From contig NZ_BSFE01000001.1 in assembly GCF_027922185.1 (NCBI RefSeq), positions 372,001 through 436,000 on the forward strand: a stretch of 64,000 nt of DNA. Direction: 5' to 3'. The position numbers and the translations under genes are program-made. This document shows positions 44,701-52,229 of the stretch, piece after piece (positions within the stretch are counted from its first letter, which is position 1; every line of letters begins with the position of its first letter). Below the pieces are notes generated by a model that saw nothing but the letters and a program-made list of their open reading frames with translations, was not told the DNA's origin and did no database searches. This stretch comes from Maricaulis virginensis (lineage in GTDB: Bacteria; Pseudomonadota; Alphaproteobacteria; Caulobacterales; Maricaulaceae).

Positions 44701-45715
44701 CATGTCTAGAGAACGGCGCCACGTATGGGACGCAATTGGGATTATCCTCGATTTCGAGGCCACGCGCGCCAGACTAGGCCAAGCGGGCTCGGTTGATCAG
44801 GATTTGTTCTGGAACCTGCGCGCGCGACTTAGCGACAGAGGAACAACACAGCCGATCCGCTCGCTAAGCTCCACTCAGCTAGCTTGGATAATCGAGACGT
44901 TCAGATCGCTATTTCCATATACGGATCGCCCAACAGGTGGGTGGACGGGAGACCGCAACGAGTGGGAGGCAACTGAATATCTTGTGGCGTTAATCAATCG
45001 GCTTGGCGACGACACTGCCGCAGATGCCACCGCCGCGTTGGTCGCTTTGCGCGATGCTCCTCGTGACGGGTACACCTATCACCTGCGGGTCGCGTTGGCC
45101 GAGCAAAAGCGCAAGAGGGTTGAGGCAGAATGGTTCACCCCTGATATCGCGACCTTCGCCGCCGCTGTCACAGACCTAGCGCCCACCACCGCGCCGCAGC
45201 TTCAAGCGGTGATGCTCGAAGAACTCAAGCTGGTGCAGGCGAAGATCACTGGAGACCCACGCGATTGGTACAAGGACTTCTTCCACGAGAGCGGTGCACC
45301 GAAGGGCGAAGAAGATTGTCGCGACACCATTCTAAAAATGTTCGGGAATCTTCCGTTTGGCATCCAAGCCTCGCCGGAAGGCCATCTCGCCGATGACAAG
45401 AGATGCGACATCGAATGTACGCTTCCTGGCGTTATGGTTCCAATTGAGGTCAAGGGGCAGTGGCACAAAGACCTTTGGACCGCGGCGGACCGACAACTCG
45501 ATCTACTCTACACAAACGACTGGCGCGCAGAACGAGGCATTTATCTTGTCCTGTGGTTTGGCCTGACGGCCGCCAAGAAGCTGAAACAGCCTCCCTCTGG
45601 TGTCGATACGCCTGTAACAGCCGAACAATTGCAGACTGCCCTTGCCGAGCAGAGTGCGACGACACGCGAGGGGCGGACGGAAATCTTTGTGCTAGATATC
45701 ACGCGTCCCGCATGA
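41777..45715 (+). CDS. STAND/NACHT-like ATPase with C-terminal PD-(D/E)XK-like nuclease domain
   Basis: A 1312-residue protein. N-terminal NTPase: Walker A G37-EAGMGKS-T45 and Walker B 'LVIDALDE' at 80-87, with the DxxDE form typical of NACHT/STAND, then a sensor arginine in 'FILSCRVSDW'. Residues about 230-1150 are a long helical-repeat region (ARM/HEAT/TPR-like), the usual ligand-sensing part. The C-terminal end (about 1180-1312) has 'RCDIECTLPGVMVPIEVKGQ': D1211, E1224 and K1226 fit a PD-(D/E)XK endonuclease core. No membrane segment. It overlaps the next gene by ATGA. Proposed job: sense an invader signal through the repeats, oligomerise with ATP and cut nucleic acid. Domain reading firm, role inferred. 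No SD is evident. Confidence 0.82.
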   Translation: MNESPLRRRLWYVDLRDRPVVDQDILTTESRSLVVLGEAGMGKSTLLLQLKDVEGYALCTARKLLITPDPKSLLGSATTLVIDALDEVPAQREGDAVDSVLRRLAELGLPRFILSCRVSDWRSATAIQGIADIYDSAPLELHLDPLNRADAIEYLSHSIGNEEAERAIQHFEERGLSGLWRNPQTLELVSKVAERGQLPDSKGQLFSDATKLLRIEHRKEKSVTPLANLPEKEVLDAAGAGFATLIVAGKEALSRETPPSDVDTALAEASALPAAARLNDVLDSRLFEARSPDRFTYAHRALGEFLGARWLAEQADTPRKQRRILELLNSPSLVPASLRGIHAWLAWHSPALADKIIASDPMGVIEYGDADTLTAQQGRALLNALFELSNENPRFRGWSEYRVRGLAQAGMLAEVRDVVRDASVEFGLRLLVLQALEGSDLTPLLHAELLALLLDKDAIFALRSEAGDRLIEVTGATDWPEIVRNLVDEAGESSARLASELMHKLGYAQFDDALVLDMIRSNLVRVEHTVGVYFSLQHKFPQDRLETLLDGLPALRDSLGDSLEPRINDAVADLAFALIARRLDGSPPRADQLWSWLCPFDFSRGVERESRKAISTALAADKELRQSVQRHVLLELQNDMNVWQRTLRMREAAPGLSPNEDDLLWLLNQIEDSDPRWRELVDLSRHGPEEGAKVRSAAERFATNDEARNWLAELARPRVPEWQIKQERQERERASRKAADWERHRTEFGASIDGLRAGEYRLIANPAKAYLGLFGDMRDESKDGPERIEAWLGAELKNAALEGFEAFLKRQPLKPTATDISTSYAEGRHWEAAFVIVAALAERVRVERGFDDLADDCVMAGYVELYLNSIRDRAEIDALHSLLAKELRRREKWEATLRLLFEPQLVAGRRHVSGLYSFLGSEEDGALVDKLCAEWLPKFPQMSDEAEREIVDRMLSSSVGSRTLRALLPKRLVESMSRERRHVWDAIGIILDFEATRARLGQAGSVDQDLFWNLRARLSDRGTTQPIRSLSSTQLAWIIETFRSLFPYTDRPTGGWTGDRNEWEATEYLVALINRLGDDTAADATAALVALRDAPRDGYTYHLRVALAEQKRKRVEAEWFTPDIATFAAAVTDLAPTTAPQLQAVMLEELKLVQAKITGDPRDWYKDFFHESGAPKGEEDCRDTILKMFGNLPFGIQASPEGHLADDKRCDIECTLPGVMVPIEVKGQWHKDLWTAADRQLDLLYTNDWRAERGIYLVLWFGLTAAKKLKQPPSGVDTPVTAEQLQTALAEQSATTREGRTEIFVLDITRPA

Positions 45716-46920
45716 TCCGGCGTGAGTCCTCCTTGATTCAGCTCGATGCTGCGGTGAAGCGGAGTGAAGTTACGATCTTGAGGGGGCTGCCGCGCGTTGG
45801 TCGCTCTTGGTTCCTTGATGATTGGAAAGATCGACGAACTGACGCGATACGCTGCCACCAAATAGAAGATGTCAGACTAGAGCCAGGCGTTTTCGTTCTC
45901 GATCATGTTGATGATTGCGAGATCGACAAGATCATCCGCATTGTCCGCGCGGCCGAGGAGGCGAAATCTCGCACTCGTCTGGTGGTGGCCCCTAACGATC
46001 TGGTTGCCGCCGAGCGGCTCCGCACAACGTTGCCCGGTATCGTTGAAACGGTTGAAATTGTACCAGTACGGCTCGAGGAGCTTGTCGCTGCGGTGGGGCA
46101 GGATCAAATGGCATCTGGTCCTGATCATGTGGCGATGTTTGCCGCAATCCCCGCAACGGCTCCGACTGCCGACCCCAACCTTCATTGGCTACGGGGAGGT
46201 TTCCCTGGCAGCCTGCTAGCCGAGGACGACCAAAAGAGCCTGCTGTGGCGTCGTCGCATGCTCGATGGGCTCCTCGCGCGAAATTACACCGAGTGGGGCA
46301 TCGAGCGTGCCTTCCCGTTGGCCGAGCTGTTTGGCTGGCTCTCGAACCAAAACAGTGCGGAGCTGGACGAGAACAGTTGTGGGTTTGCGAAGCGCCAGGA
46401 ATTGAAATCCGCCGTCTATGTCCTAGAACGACTCGGCCTCATCCGGCGGTTACGCGCCTATCCAGTTAGCAGCAATACTAGCATGGACCGGAAGCAAAAG
46501 CTTTTCGTTCGGGATACCGGCCTCCTCCACGCTTCGCTGGGCATCGAGACATTGACCATACTTCGAGCGAGCCAAGCCATCGGGGGGAGTTTTGAAAGCT
46601 ATGCGACGGAAGCGCTCATTCTCGCTACGGAAGGGCAGGGTGACGCGTATTTCTATCGAGAGAAGGGGGATAACGGCGAGGACGAGATTGATCTTATCCT
46701 GCGCTTCCCATCTCAAGGAGGCCGCTTGGTCGCAATTGAGTTAAAGGTTGGCCCCGACCGAAAGGCCAAAAGGGGCTTCTACAATGGCTGCGAGGCGCTC
46801 GACATCGAAGACCGCTTCGTTGTTCACTCTGGCGAGACAGCGGACTTTAGCGAACCGGTGCACCGCCTCGATCTCAGATCCGCTGTCGCGCGGATCGCCA
46901 AGCTTTCACGATCCAGTTAG
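45712..46920 (+). CDS. DUF4143-type ATPase with atypical Walker A and PD-(D/E)XK-like tail
   Basis: A 402-residue protein of the AAA/DUF4143 type. The P-loop is 'LRGLPRVGRSWFL': the usual GKT/S lysine is Arg. Walker B is 'VFVLDHVDDCE', lacking the usual DE. 'LRGGFPGSLLAED' and 'LLARNYTEWGI' are DUF4143-region landmarks, 'KSAVYVLERLGLIRRLRAYP' is a winged-helix-like segment, and 'EDEIDLILRF' plus 'RLVAIELKVG' matches a D-x(n)-E-x-K nuclease-fold core. The ATP site may be degenerate. Translationally coupled to the STAND gene by ATGA, so the two probably act together. Function inferred only. Confidence 0.82.
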   Translation: MIRRESSLIQLDAAVKRSEVTILRGLPRVGRSWFLDDWKDRRTDAIRCHQIEDVRLEPGVFVLDHVDDCEIDKIIRIVRAAEEAKSRTRLVVAPNDLVAAERLRTTLPGIVETVEIVPVRLEELVAAVGQDQMASGPDHVAMFAAIPATAPTADPNLHWLRGGFPGSLLAEDDQKSLLWRRRMLDGLLARNYTEWGIERAFPLAELFGWLSNQNSAELDENSCGFAKRQELKSAVYVLERLGLIRRLRAYPVSSNTSMDRKQKLFVRDTGLLHASLGIETLTILRASQAIGGSFESYATEALILATEGQGDAYFYREKGDNGEDEIDLILRFPSQGGRLVAIELKVGPDRKAKRGFYNGCEALDIEDRFVVHSGETADFSEPVHRLDLRSAVARIAKLSRSS

Positions 46921-47081
46921 GGAGCGCTTAGCCTCAGCTGTTGTGCTTTGACGGATTCTGAGGACCCGCGCGACCATCCGTGTGGCAGGCTGAATGGCCC
47001 CCCTGACGTGATCACCCATCTTTCATCGAGTCTCTTTGCAGAATCGGTAACACACGGAGGTGTCGCCGCGGGTGTTGCGCT

Positions 47082-47100
47082 GCTTCCAATATGCTTCCAA
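47082..47100 (+). repeat. Two GCTTCCAA repeats, right arm sites
   Basis: GCTTCCAA at 47082-47089 and 47093-47100, 11 bases apart, in the same orientation as the left-end copies, 66 bases inside the right att core. The 245 bases between the last gene and tRNA-Thr hold nothing else. Confidence 0.6.
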
Positions 47101-47165
47101 CTCTGATCGGTAAAAAGCACCGCGCCCATGGATTGGGTCTATGAAGTTGTAAGTAAACACAAATT

Positions 47166-47241
47166 TGGTGCCGGCTGAGGGACTCGAACCCCCGACCCCC
47201 TGATTACAAATCAGGTGCTCTACCAGCTGAGCTAAGCCGGC
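47166..47241 (-). tRNA. tRNA-Thr (anticodon UGU)
   Basis: A complete 76-base cloverleaf on the minus strand: acceptor GCCGGCT / AGCCGGC, anticodon loop TTTGTAA reading TGT, encoded CCA. Its 3' 45 bases are the attachment-site core (attR); integration has preserved the gene. Confidence 0.97.
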
Positions 47242-47330
47242 AACCAAGGGCGACCTGATACGCGGGGCCGGGGAGCGGGACAAGTCCCTGATGCAATCGG
47301 AACTGTCCCGTCCGCCGGCCGTGTCGCGGA

Positions 47331-47765
47331 TCAGTCCTTGACGGCGACGCCGTCCATCGCGGTGAGGATGGCGGCGGCGATCACGAAGCCGATCAGCGTA
47401 TGCGCGCCATCGAGCACCAGCAGCATCATCGGCTGCATGGCGTAGGCGATGTCATAGGCCATGGTGGTCACCACGAAGCCGGCCCACAGGAAGACGGCCC
47501 ATTTCACGGCGCCGGCAAGGCCGCCGGCTTTCAGCGCCTTCAGGGCCAGGCCCAGAAACGCCGTGGTGACCAGCGTGATGGCAAAGCCCATCGCCATGGC
47601 CGGTCCGGCGGACGCTTCGGCGGCGGTCATCTGGGCGTCGGTGAAGCCCCACAGCCCTGTCCAGAGCTCGGCGAAAAGCGCGCCATACCAGACGGCGCCC
47701 ACAGCGTAGAAGGCCAGCGTGGCGACGATGAGTGCCACAAGGTTCAGCCCGAGAATTCGCGGCAT
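47331..47765 (-). CDS. DUF1761 membrane protein
   Basis: A 144-residue protein with four transmembrane helices (about 5-27, 52-74, 82-104, 118-140), matching DUF1761 by 'AFYAVGAVWYGALFAELW' near the N-terminus and small-residue-rich helices. Function unknown. The ATG follows GGGGAGGAAA. It is chromosomal, outside the element, between tRNA-Thr and metG. Confidence 0.85.
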   Translation of the reverse strand: MPRILGLNLVALIVATLAFYAVGAVWYGALFAELWTGLWGFTDAQMTAAEASAGPAMAMGFAITLVTTAFLGLALKALKAGGLAGAVKWAVFLWAGFVVTTMAYDIAYAMQPMMLLVLDGAHTLIGFVIAAAILTAMDGVAVKD

Positions 47766-47884
47766 TTGGTGTTTCCTCCCCATTGAAGGGCCTGTATGTC
47801 TCACGGCCCCGGGACGAGTCCCCTTTGGCTCGCCCCTGACGCGAACATTCTACTCCAATCGCCGTGCAAGAGAAGAAAGTCGAA

Positions 47885-49600
47885 ATGGCCCGGATACTGA
47901 TCACCAGCGCTCTGCCCTACATCAATGGCGTCAAGCATCTGGGCAATCTCGCGGGCTCGATGCTGCCCGCCGATGTCTATGCGCGCTTCCAGCGGGTGAT
48001 GGGTCATGACGTGCTCTATGTCTGCGCCACCGACGAGCACGGCACGCCGGCCGAGCTGGCGGCAGCAACGGCCGGGCAGAGCGTGCGCGAATACTGCGAC
48101 GAGCAGCACGAGATCCAGAAGCGCGCCGGCGACGGTTTTTCCCTGAGCTATGACGTGTTCGGCCGTACCTCCAGCCAGCCCAATATCACCCTGACCCAGC
48201 ATTTCGCCGAAGTGCTGGAGGCCAGGGGGCTGATCGAGGAACGTATCGAGCACCAGGTCTTCTCGATCGACGATGACCGCTTCCTGCCGGACCGCTATGT
48301 CGAGGGCACCTGTCCGCGTTGCGGTTTCGAGCGCGCGCGCGGCGACCAGTGCGATAATTGCGGCCGCCTGCTGGAGCCGACGGACCTTAAAGAGCCGTAC
48401 TCCAAGATTTCCGGCTCGAAAAATCTGGAAGTGCGCGAGACCAAGCATCTCCATCTCCTGCAGACGAAGATGGAAACAAGGATCCGCGACTGGGTGGACG
48501 CCTCCACCGAATGGCCCAGCCTGGCCAAGTCGATCGCCTATAAATGGCTGGACGAGGGGCTGCGCGACCGTTCCATTACGCGCGACCTGAAATGGGGCGT
48601 GCCGGTGACGAAAAACGGTGTGCCGCGCGAGGGCTTCGAGAACAAGGTCTTCTATGTCTGGTTCGATGCGCCCATCGGCTATATCGGCGCGACGGTCGAA
48701 TGGGCCGACGCCACGGGCGGGGACTGGGAAAGCTGGTGGCGCACGGACAAGGGCGCGGACGACGTGACCTATGTCCAGTTCATGGGCAAGGACAATGTCG
48801 CCTTCCACACGGTGTCCTTCCCGGCGACCATTCTGGGGTCCGAAGAGCCCTGGAAGACGGTGGACAAGCTGAAAGCGTTCAACTGGCTGACCTGGTATGG
48901 CGGCAAGTTCTCGACTTCGGAAAAGCGCGGCGTCTTCATGGACCAGGCGCTCGATCTGCTGCCGGGCGATTACTGGCGCTGGTATCTCACGGCGAACGCG
49001 CCGGAAGGCTCGGACTCGGCTTTCACCTGGGAGCATTTCCAGTCGCTGATCAATTCCGACCTGGCCAATGTGCTGGGCAATTTCGTCAATCGGATCACCA
49101 AATACACGGCCTCCAAGTTCGACGGACAGGTGCCGTCTGCCGGTGAGCCCGGCGAGGCCGAGGCCTGGATGGCGGCCGAGCTGGAGACCCGTCTGCCGGC
49201 GGTGGTGGCGAATATGGAAGCGATGGAGTTCCGCAAGGCGGCCTCCGAAGTGCGGGCCATCTGGGCGGCGGGCAATGAGTATCTCACCCGGGCCGAGCCC
49301 TGGGTGAAGTACAAGACCGATGTCGATGCGGCAGCCGTCGGTGTGCGGACCGGGCTCAACCTGGTCGCGCTGTTCGGCATTCTGGCCCAGCCTTTCATTC
49401 CGCAAGCGGCTGCGAAGATCCTCGACGCTGTCGGTGTTCCGGCCGACAAGCGCTACTGGTCGTTCGATGGCCCGGCCGCGGACCTGCTGGACGCGCTGCC
49501 GCACGGCCACGCTGTGACCCCGCCGGACGTGCTGTTCGCCAAGATCGAGGATGCGCAGGTCGCCGAATGGACCGAGCGTTTCGGGGGCTCTGACGATTAG
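47885..49600 (+). CDS. metG: Methionine-tRNA ligase
   Basis: Class I aminoacyl-tRNA synthetase charging tRNA-Met, 571 residues. The HIGH-type motif is in 'PYINGVKHLGN', the KMSKS-type loop is 'GGKFSTSEKRGV', and the zinc knuckle is 'CPRCGFERARGDQCDNC'. 'GKDNVAFHTVSFPA' is a MetRS catalytic block. An anticodon-binding helical domain follows; the C-terminal EMAP-like domain is absent. Essential gene; the ATG is the family start. Confidence 0.96.
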   Translation: MARILITSALPYINGVKHLGNLAGSMLPADVYARFQRVMGHDVLYVCATDEHGTPAELAAATAGQSVREYCDEQHEIQKRAGDGFSLSYDVFGRTSSQPNITLTQHFAEVLEARGLIEERIEHQVFSIDDDRFLPDRYVEGTCPRCGFERARGDQCDNCGRLLEPTDLKEPYSKISGSKNLEVRETKHLHLLQTKMETRIRDWVDASTEWPSLAKSIAYKWLDEGLRDRSITRDLKWGVPVTKNGVPREGFENKVFYVWFDAPIGYIGATVEWADATGGDWESWWRTDKGADDVTYVQFMGKDNVAFHTVSFPATILGSEEPWKTVDKLKAFNWLTWYGGKFSTSEKRGVFMDQALDLLPGDYWRWYLTANAPEGSDSAFTWEHFQSLINSDLANVLGNFVNRITKYTASKFDGQVPSAGEPGEAEAWMAAELETRLPAVVANMEAMEFRKAASEVRAIWAAGNEYLTRAEPWVKYKTDVDAAAVGVRTGLNLVALFGILAQPFIPQAAAKILDAVGVPADKRYWSFDGPAADLLDALPHGHAVTPPDVLFAKIEDAQVAEWTERFGGSDD

Positions 49601-49657
49601 ACCGGGACGGCGTCTGCCTGCAGACACGGACATCCATTGTGCTCTTGCCGGGACCTC

Positions 49658-49739
49658 GCCTCGGGACGAAAGCTTCGTCAAGGCGCAGACCCGCTTTGCG
49701 GCACCGAAGGTGGCCTTGACGAACCTTTCGTCCCGAGGC
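49658..49739. repeat. Long imperfect palindrome (27-bp arms)
   Basis: Arms 49658-49684 and 49713-49739 are reverse complements with one mismatch in 27. The 28-base spacer contains CCGC-TTT-GCGG. It lies between metG and the cyclophilin gene, could fold as a large hairpin and might terminate metG. There is no T-run and no coding. Confidence 0.85.
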
Positions 49740-49798
49740 CCACTGGCTGACAAGAGATCAATGGGGGAGAGGGCGTTTTCACGCTCTCATTTGATGCG

Positions 49799-50656
49799 AT
49801 GAAGTCACTCATCACAGCGGCATTCGTGACGGCAGGGTGTCTGACCGGTGCCGCGATGGCCCAGACCGGCTCCGACTGGCGTGCGGTCGACCCGGAAGAC
49901 CTGCTCCTCATCGAGGTCGAGGACGGCATGATCGCTATCGAACTGGCCGGCTGGATCGCACCGAACCATGCCGCCCGCATGCGGCAGGCGGCGCGTGACG
50001 GCTTTTTCGACGGGCGGGACTTCTATCGCGTGATCGACGGCTTCGTGGCCCAGGCGGGTCGCGGAGAGGAAGCCGATTCGATCGAGCTGCCGCAATATCC
50101 GGCGCTGGCGGGCGAGTTCACCGTGCCGGCCGGCAGCGTCACCTTCACACCGATGACCGATGCCGACCTCTATGCGCCGACCGTCGGCCATGTCGACGGT
50201 TTTCCCGCGGCGATGAACGAAGCGGGCAGCGAGGTCTGGCCGATCCATTGCCCGGGCACGGTCGCCATGGCGCGCGGCAATGAGCCGGACAGTGGCGATG
50301 TGGAATTCTATATCGTCATCGGGCAGGGGCCGCGCCATCTCGATCGGATCATGTCGGTCTTCGGCCGTGTCATTGACGGCATGGAGCATGTGCAGGCGCT
50401 GCACCGTGGAGACCCTGCGGTGAATTCCGGCGTGATCGCCGACCCGGCTGAACGGGACACGATCCTGTCGGTGCGTGTGGCGGCCGACCTGCCCGAAGCC
50501 GTTCGCCCCGCCTACGAGATCATGCGCACGGACAGCCAGGCCTTCCACGACGCCAAGGCGGCCCGCCGCAACCGCACCCATCCCTTCTTCTTTGAAACGC
50601 CGCCGGCCGTGATCGAGGCCTGCCACATGCCCGCGGCCGTGAGGCGCGCCGGATGA
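49799..50656 (+). CDS. Secreted cyclophilin-type peptidyl-prolyl isomerase
   Basis: A 285-residue protein with a signal peptide ending 'GAAMAQ'. Cyclophilin-like core: 'LLIEVEDGMIAIELAGWIAP' (strands 1-2), 'DGRDFYRVIDGFVAQAG' (catalytic-type F-x-R-V), 'GTVAMARGNEPDSGDVEFYI' and 'LDRIMSVFGRVIDGMEHVQA'. About 90 residues extend beyond the fold. Likely periplasmic chaperone. The SD is poor. Overlaps the next gene by ATGA. Confidence 0.9.
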   Translation: MKSLITAAFVTAGCLTGAAMAQTGSDWRAVDPEDLLLIEVEDGMIAIELAGWIAPNHAARMRQAARDGFFDGRDFYRVIDGFVAQAGRGEEADSIELPQYPALAGEFTVPAGSVTFTPMTDADLYAPTVGHVDGFPAAMNEAGSEVWPIHCPGTVAMARGNEPDSGDVEFYIVIGQGPRHLDRIMSVFGRVIDGMEHVQALHRGDPAVNSGVIADPAERDTILSVRVAADLPEAVRPAYEIMRTDSQAFHDAKAARRNRTHPFFFETPPAVIEACHMPAAVRRAG

Positions 50657-50946
50657 GCGATACCGAAGATACTGTCCTGTCGATGATCGGCGCGGCGCTG
50701 CACGCCGATGCACCGGGCGATATCATTGCCGAGATCGAGGCCGCGCTGGGGTCGGACGACCGCTGGGTGCTCAATGCCTGCATTCTGTCGATCGGTCACA
50801 TGGCGCGCCGCTTCCGGACCTACCCGGCCGATCTGAAGGCCCGCGTCTGGCTTGCCGCACGGACGAGTTCGCACGCCGATGTGCTGGCGGGAACGCTGGG
50901 GGATGCCGAAAGCGATATCGCGACCTTCAAGGCCGAGGCCGTGTGA
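50653..50946 (+). CDS. Small conserved-looking protein of unknown function
   Basis: A 97-residue soluble, helical protein ('IIAEIEAALGSDDRWVLNAC', 'ILSIGHMARRFRTYPADLK') with an ARM/HEAT-like feel. Not recognised. Linked by ATGA to the upstream isomerase and by TGATG to the downstream DUF1704 gene, so it is translated with both. Confidence 0.7.
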   Translation: MSDTEDTVLSMIGAALHADAPGDIIAEIEAALGSDDRWVLNACILSIGHMARRFRTYPADLKARVWLAARTSSHADVLAGTLGDAESDIATFKAEAV

Positions 50947-52217
50947 TGGGGCAGCCGGATATTTCAGCGGCAGAACTGGATTGTCTGGAACGGGCGGCGG
51001 CGCTGTTGCTGGAAGCCGAAGACCGTCTGCCCGTTCTCAAGACCATTGCCTGGGACCGGTCGCTGGCCGATGCCTTCTTCGAGAGCGGCGAGCGCGAACT
51101 GCCGCGTCCGGTCTATCCGCACATCGATCCCGAGCCCTCGCTGGAGCGCGTGGCTGAAGCGCGCCGCCTGATCGACGGATCGAGCCCGGTGCATGACTGG
51201 CTGCTGCGCCTCAGCGAGACGGTCGCCGATACCGCACACATGCTCGAGGCGGTCGGGACGGCAGACTTTCACCGCTATTCCAGCCGGCTCTATGGCGGGC
51301 CGGCCAGCCCGATTGCCGATGGCAAGCGCACAGCGCTCGATCTGGCGCGCCGGCTGGACGATGTGCTCGCCGATTTCGACGGCGCGGCGGTGCGGCTCGA
51401 ACCGCCGGAGGTGCTGACGGCCGGCGATCTCAAGGCGCGGCTGGATGCCGAACTGCCGGCCGCCTTCGGTGCGGTCGCGCCGCGGGTCGAGGTGACGCTG
51501 GATGTGTCCGCCAAGGCCGCGGCCGGGCGCGACTATATCAAGCTGCGTGCAGACGCGGCCTTTTCCGACCTCGACGTGGTGCAATTGCTGCAGCACGAGG
51601 CCTTCATCCATATCGCGACCAGCCAGAACGGGCTGCGCCAGACGCACTTTCCGGTGCTCGCGGAAAGCCATCCCGGCAATGCGCGCACCCAGGAAGGCCT
51701 GGCGGTCTTCGCCGAATTCATCTCCGGCGCGCTCGACCCGCGGCGCTTCCGGCGTCTTGCCGACCGGGTGATTGCCATCGACATGGCGGCCCGGGGCGCC
51801 GATTTCATCGAGCTCTACCGCTTCTTCCGCGAGCGCAATGATCGCGACGCGCCGATCGAGGCCTTCGAGAGCGCGCGGCGCGTGGTGCGCGGCGGGGTGG
51901 CGGGCGGTGGCGCGCCCTTCACCAAGGATTCGATCTATCTGGGCGGGCTTCTGGAAGTGCACAATTATCTGCGCACGGCCGTGCGGGCCGGCGATATCGC
52001 GCTGATCCGCCTCCTGTTCGTGGGCAAGATCGACCTGATGGATCTGGAAGCGATGAAACAGCTGCGCGAGGGCGGGCTGATCGTCGAGCCGGCCTTCATG
52101 CCGCCCTGGGCGACGGATCTGCGTTATCTCCTGTCCTACCTGGCTTATTCGACCTTCCTCAACGAGATCGATCTGCGCCATGTCGCGGCGCGCTACGAGC
52201 CCTTGTTCACCAGCTGA
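50946..52217 (+). CDS. DUF1704 (QEGLA-motif) putative metallopeptidase
   Basis: A 423-residue DUF1704/MATCAP-like protein. Metal-binding motif 'QHEAFIHIATS' (H-E-x-x-x-H) and the family tag 'TQEGLAVFAE'. Also called flavohaemoglobin expression-modulating QEGLA protein; eukaryotic relatives are tubulin carboxypeptidases. The bacterial role is unclear. Cytoplasmic. The ATG overlaps the previous stop by one base; a GTG one codon earlier is in frame. Confidence 0.88.
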   Translation: MGQPDISAAELDCLERAAALLLEAEDRLPVLKTIAWDRSLADAFFESGERELPRPVYPHIDPEPSLERVAEARRLIDGSSPVHDWLLRLSETVADTAHMLEAVGTADFHRYSSRLYGGPASPIADGKRTALDLARRLDDVLADFDGAAVRLEPPEVLTAGDLKARLDAELPAAFGAVAPRVEVTLDVSAKAAAGRDYIKLRADAAFSDLDVVQLLQHEAFIHIATSQNGLRQTHFPVLAESHPGNARTQEGLAVFAEFISGALDPRRFRRLADRVIAIDMAARGADFIELYRFFRERNDRDAPIEAFESARRVVRGGVAGGGAPFTKDSIYLGGLLEVHNYLRTAVRAGDIALIRLLFVGKIDLMDLEAMKQLREGGLIVEPAFMPPWATDLRYLLSYLAYSTFLNEIDLRHVAARYEPLFTS

Positions 52218-52229
52218 CGGCTGCGGGCC

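Larger units (their letters stand above)
37471..47210. mobile_element. Integrated element in tRNA-Thr(UGU), 9.7 kb
   Basis: Bounded by the 45-bp direct repeat (9,740 bases apart). It carries, in order: tyrosine integrase, unknown, AlpA-like HTH, DUF736, Rep_trans-like initiator, STAND-nuclease, DUF4143 ATPase, all on the plus strand. There is no relaxase, type IV secretion or phage structural gene, so it is a non-self-transmissible integrative element that may excise and replicate using Rep. GC and codon use are lower than the flanks in the cargo. The intact tRNA at its right end is rebuilt from the element's att core. Confidence 0.9.
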
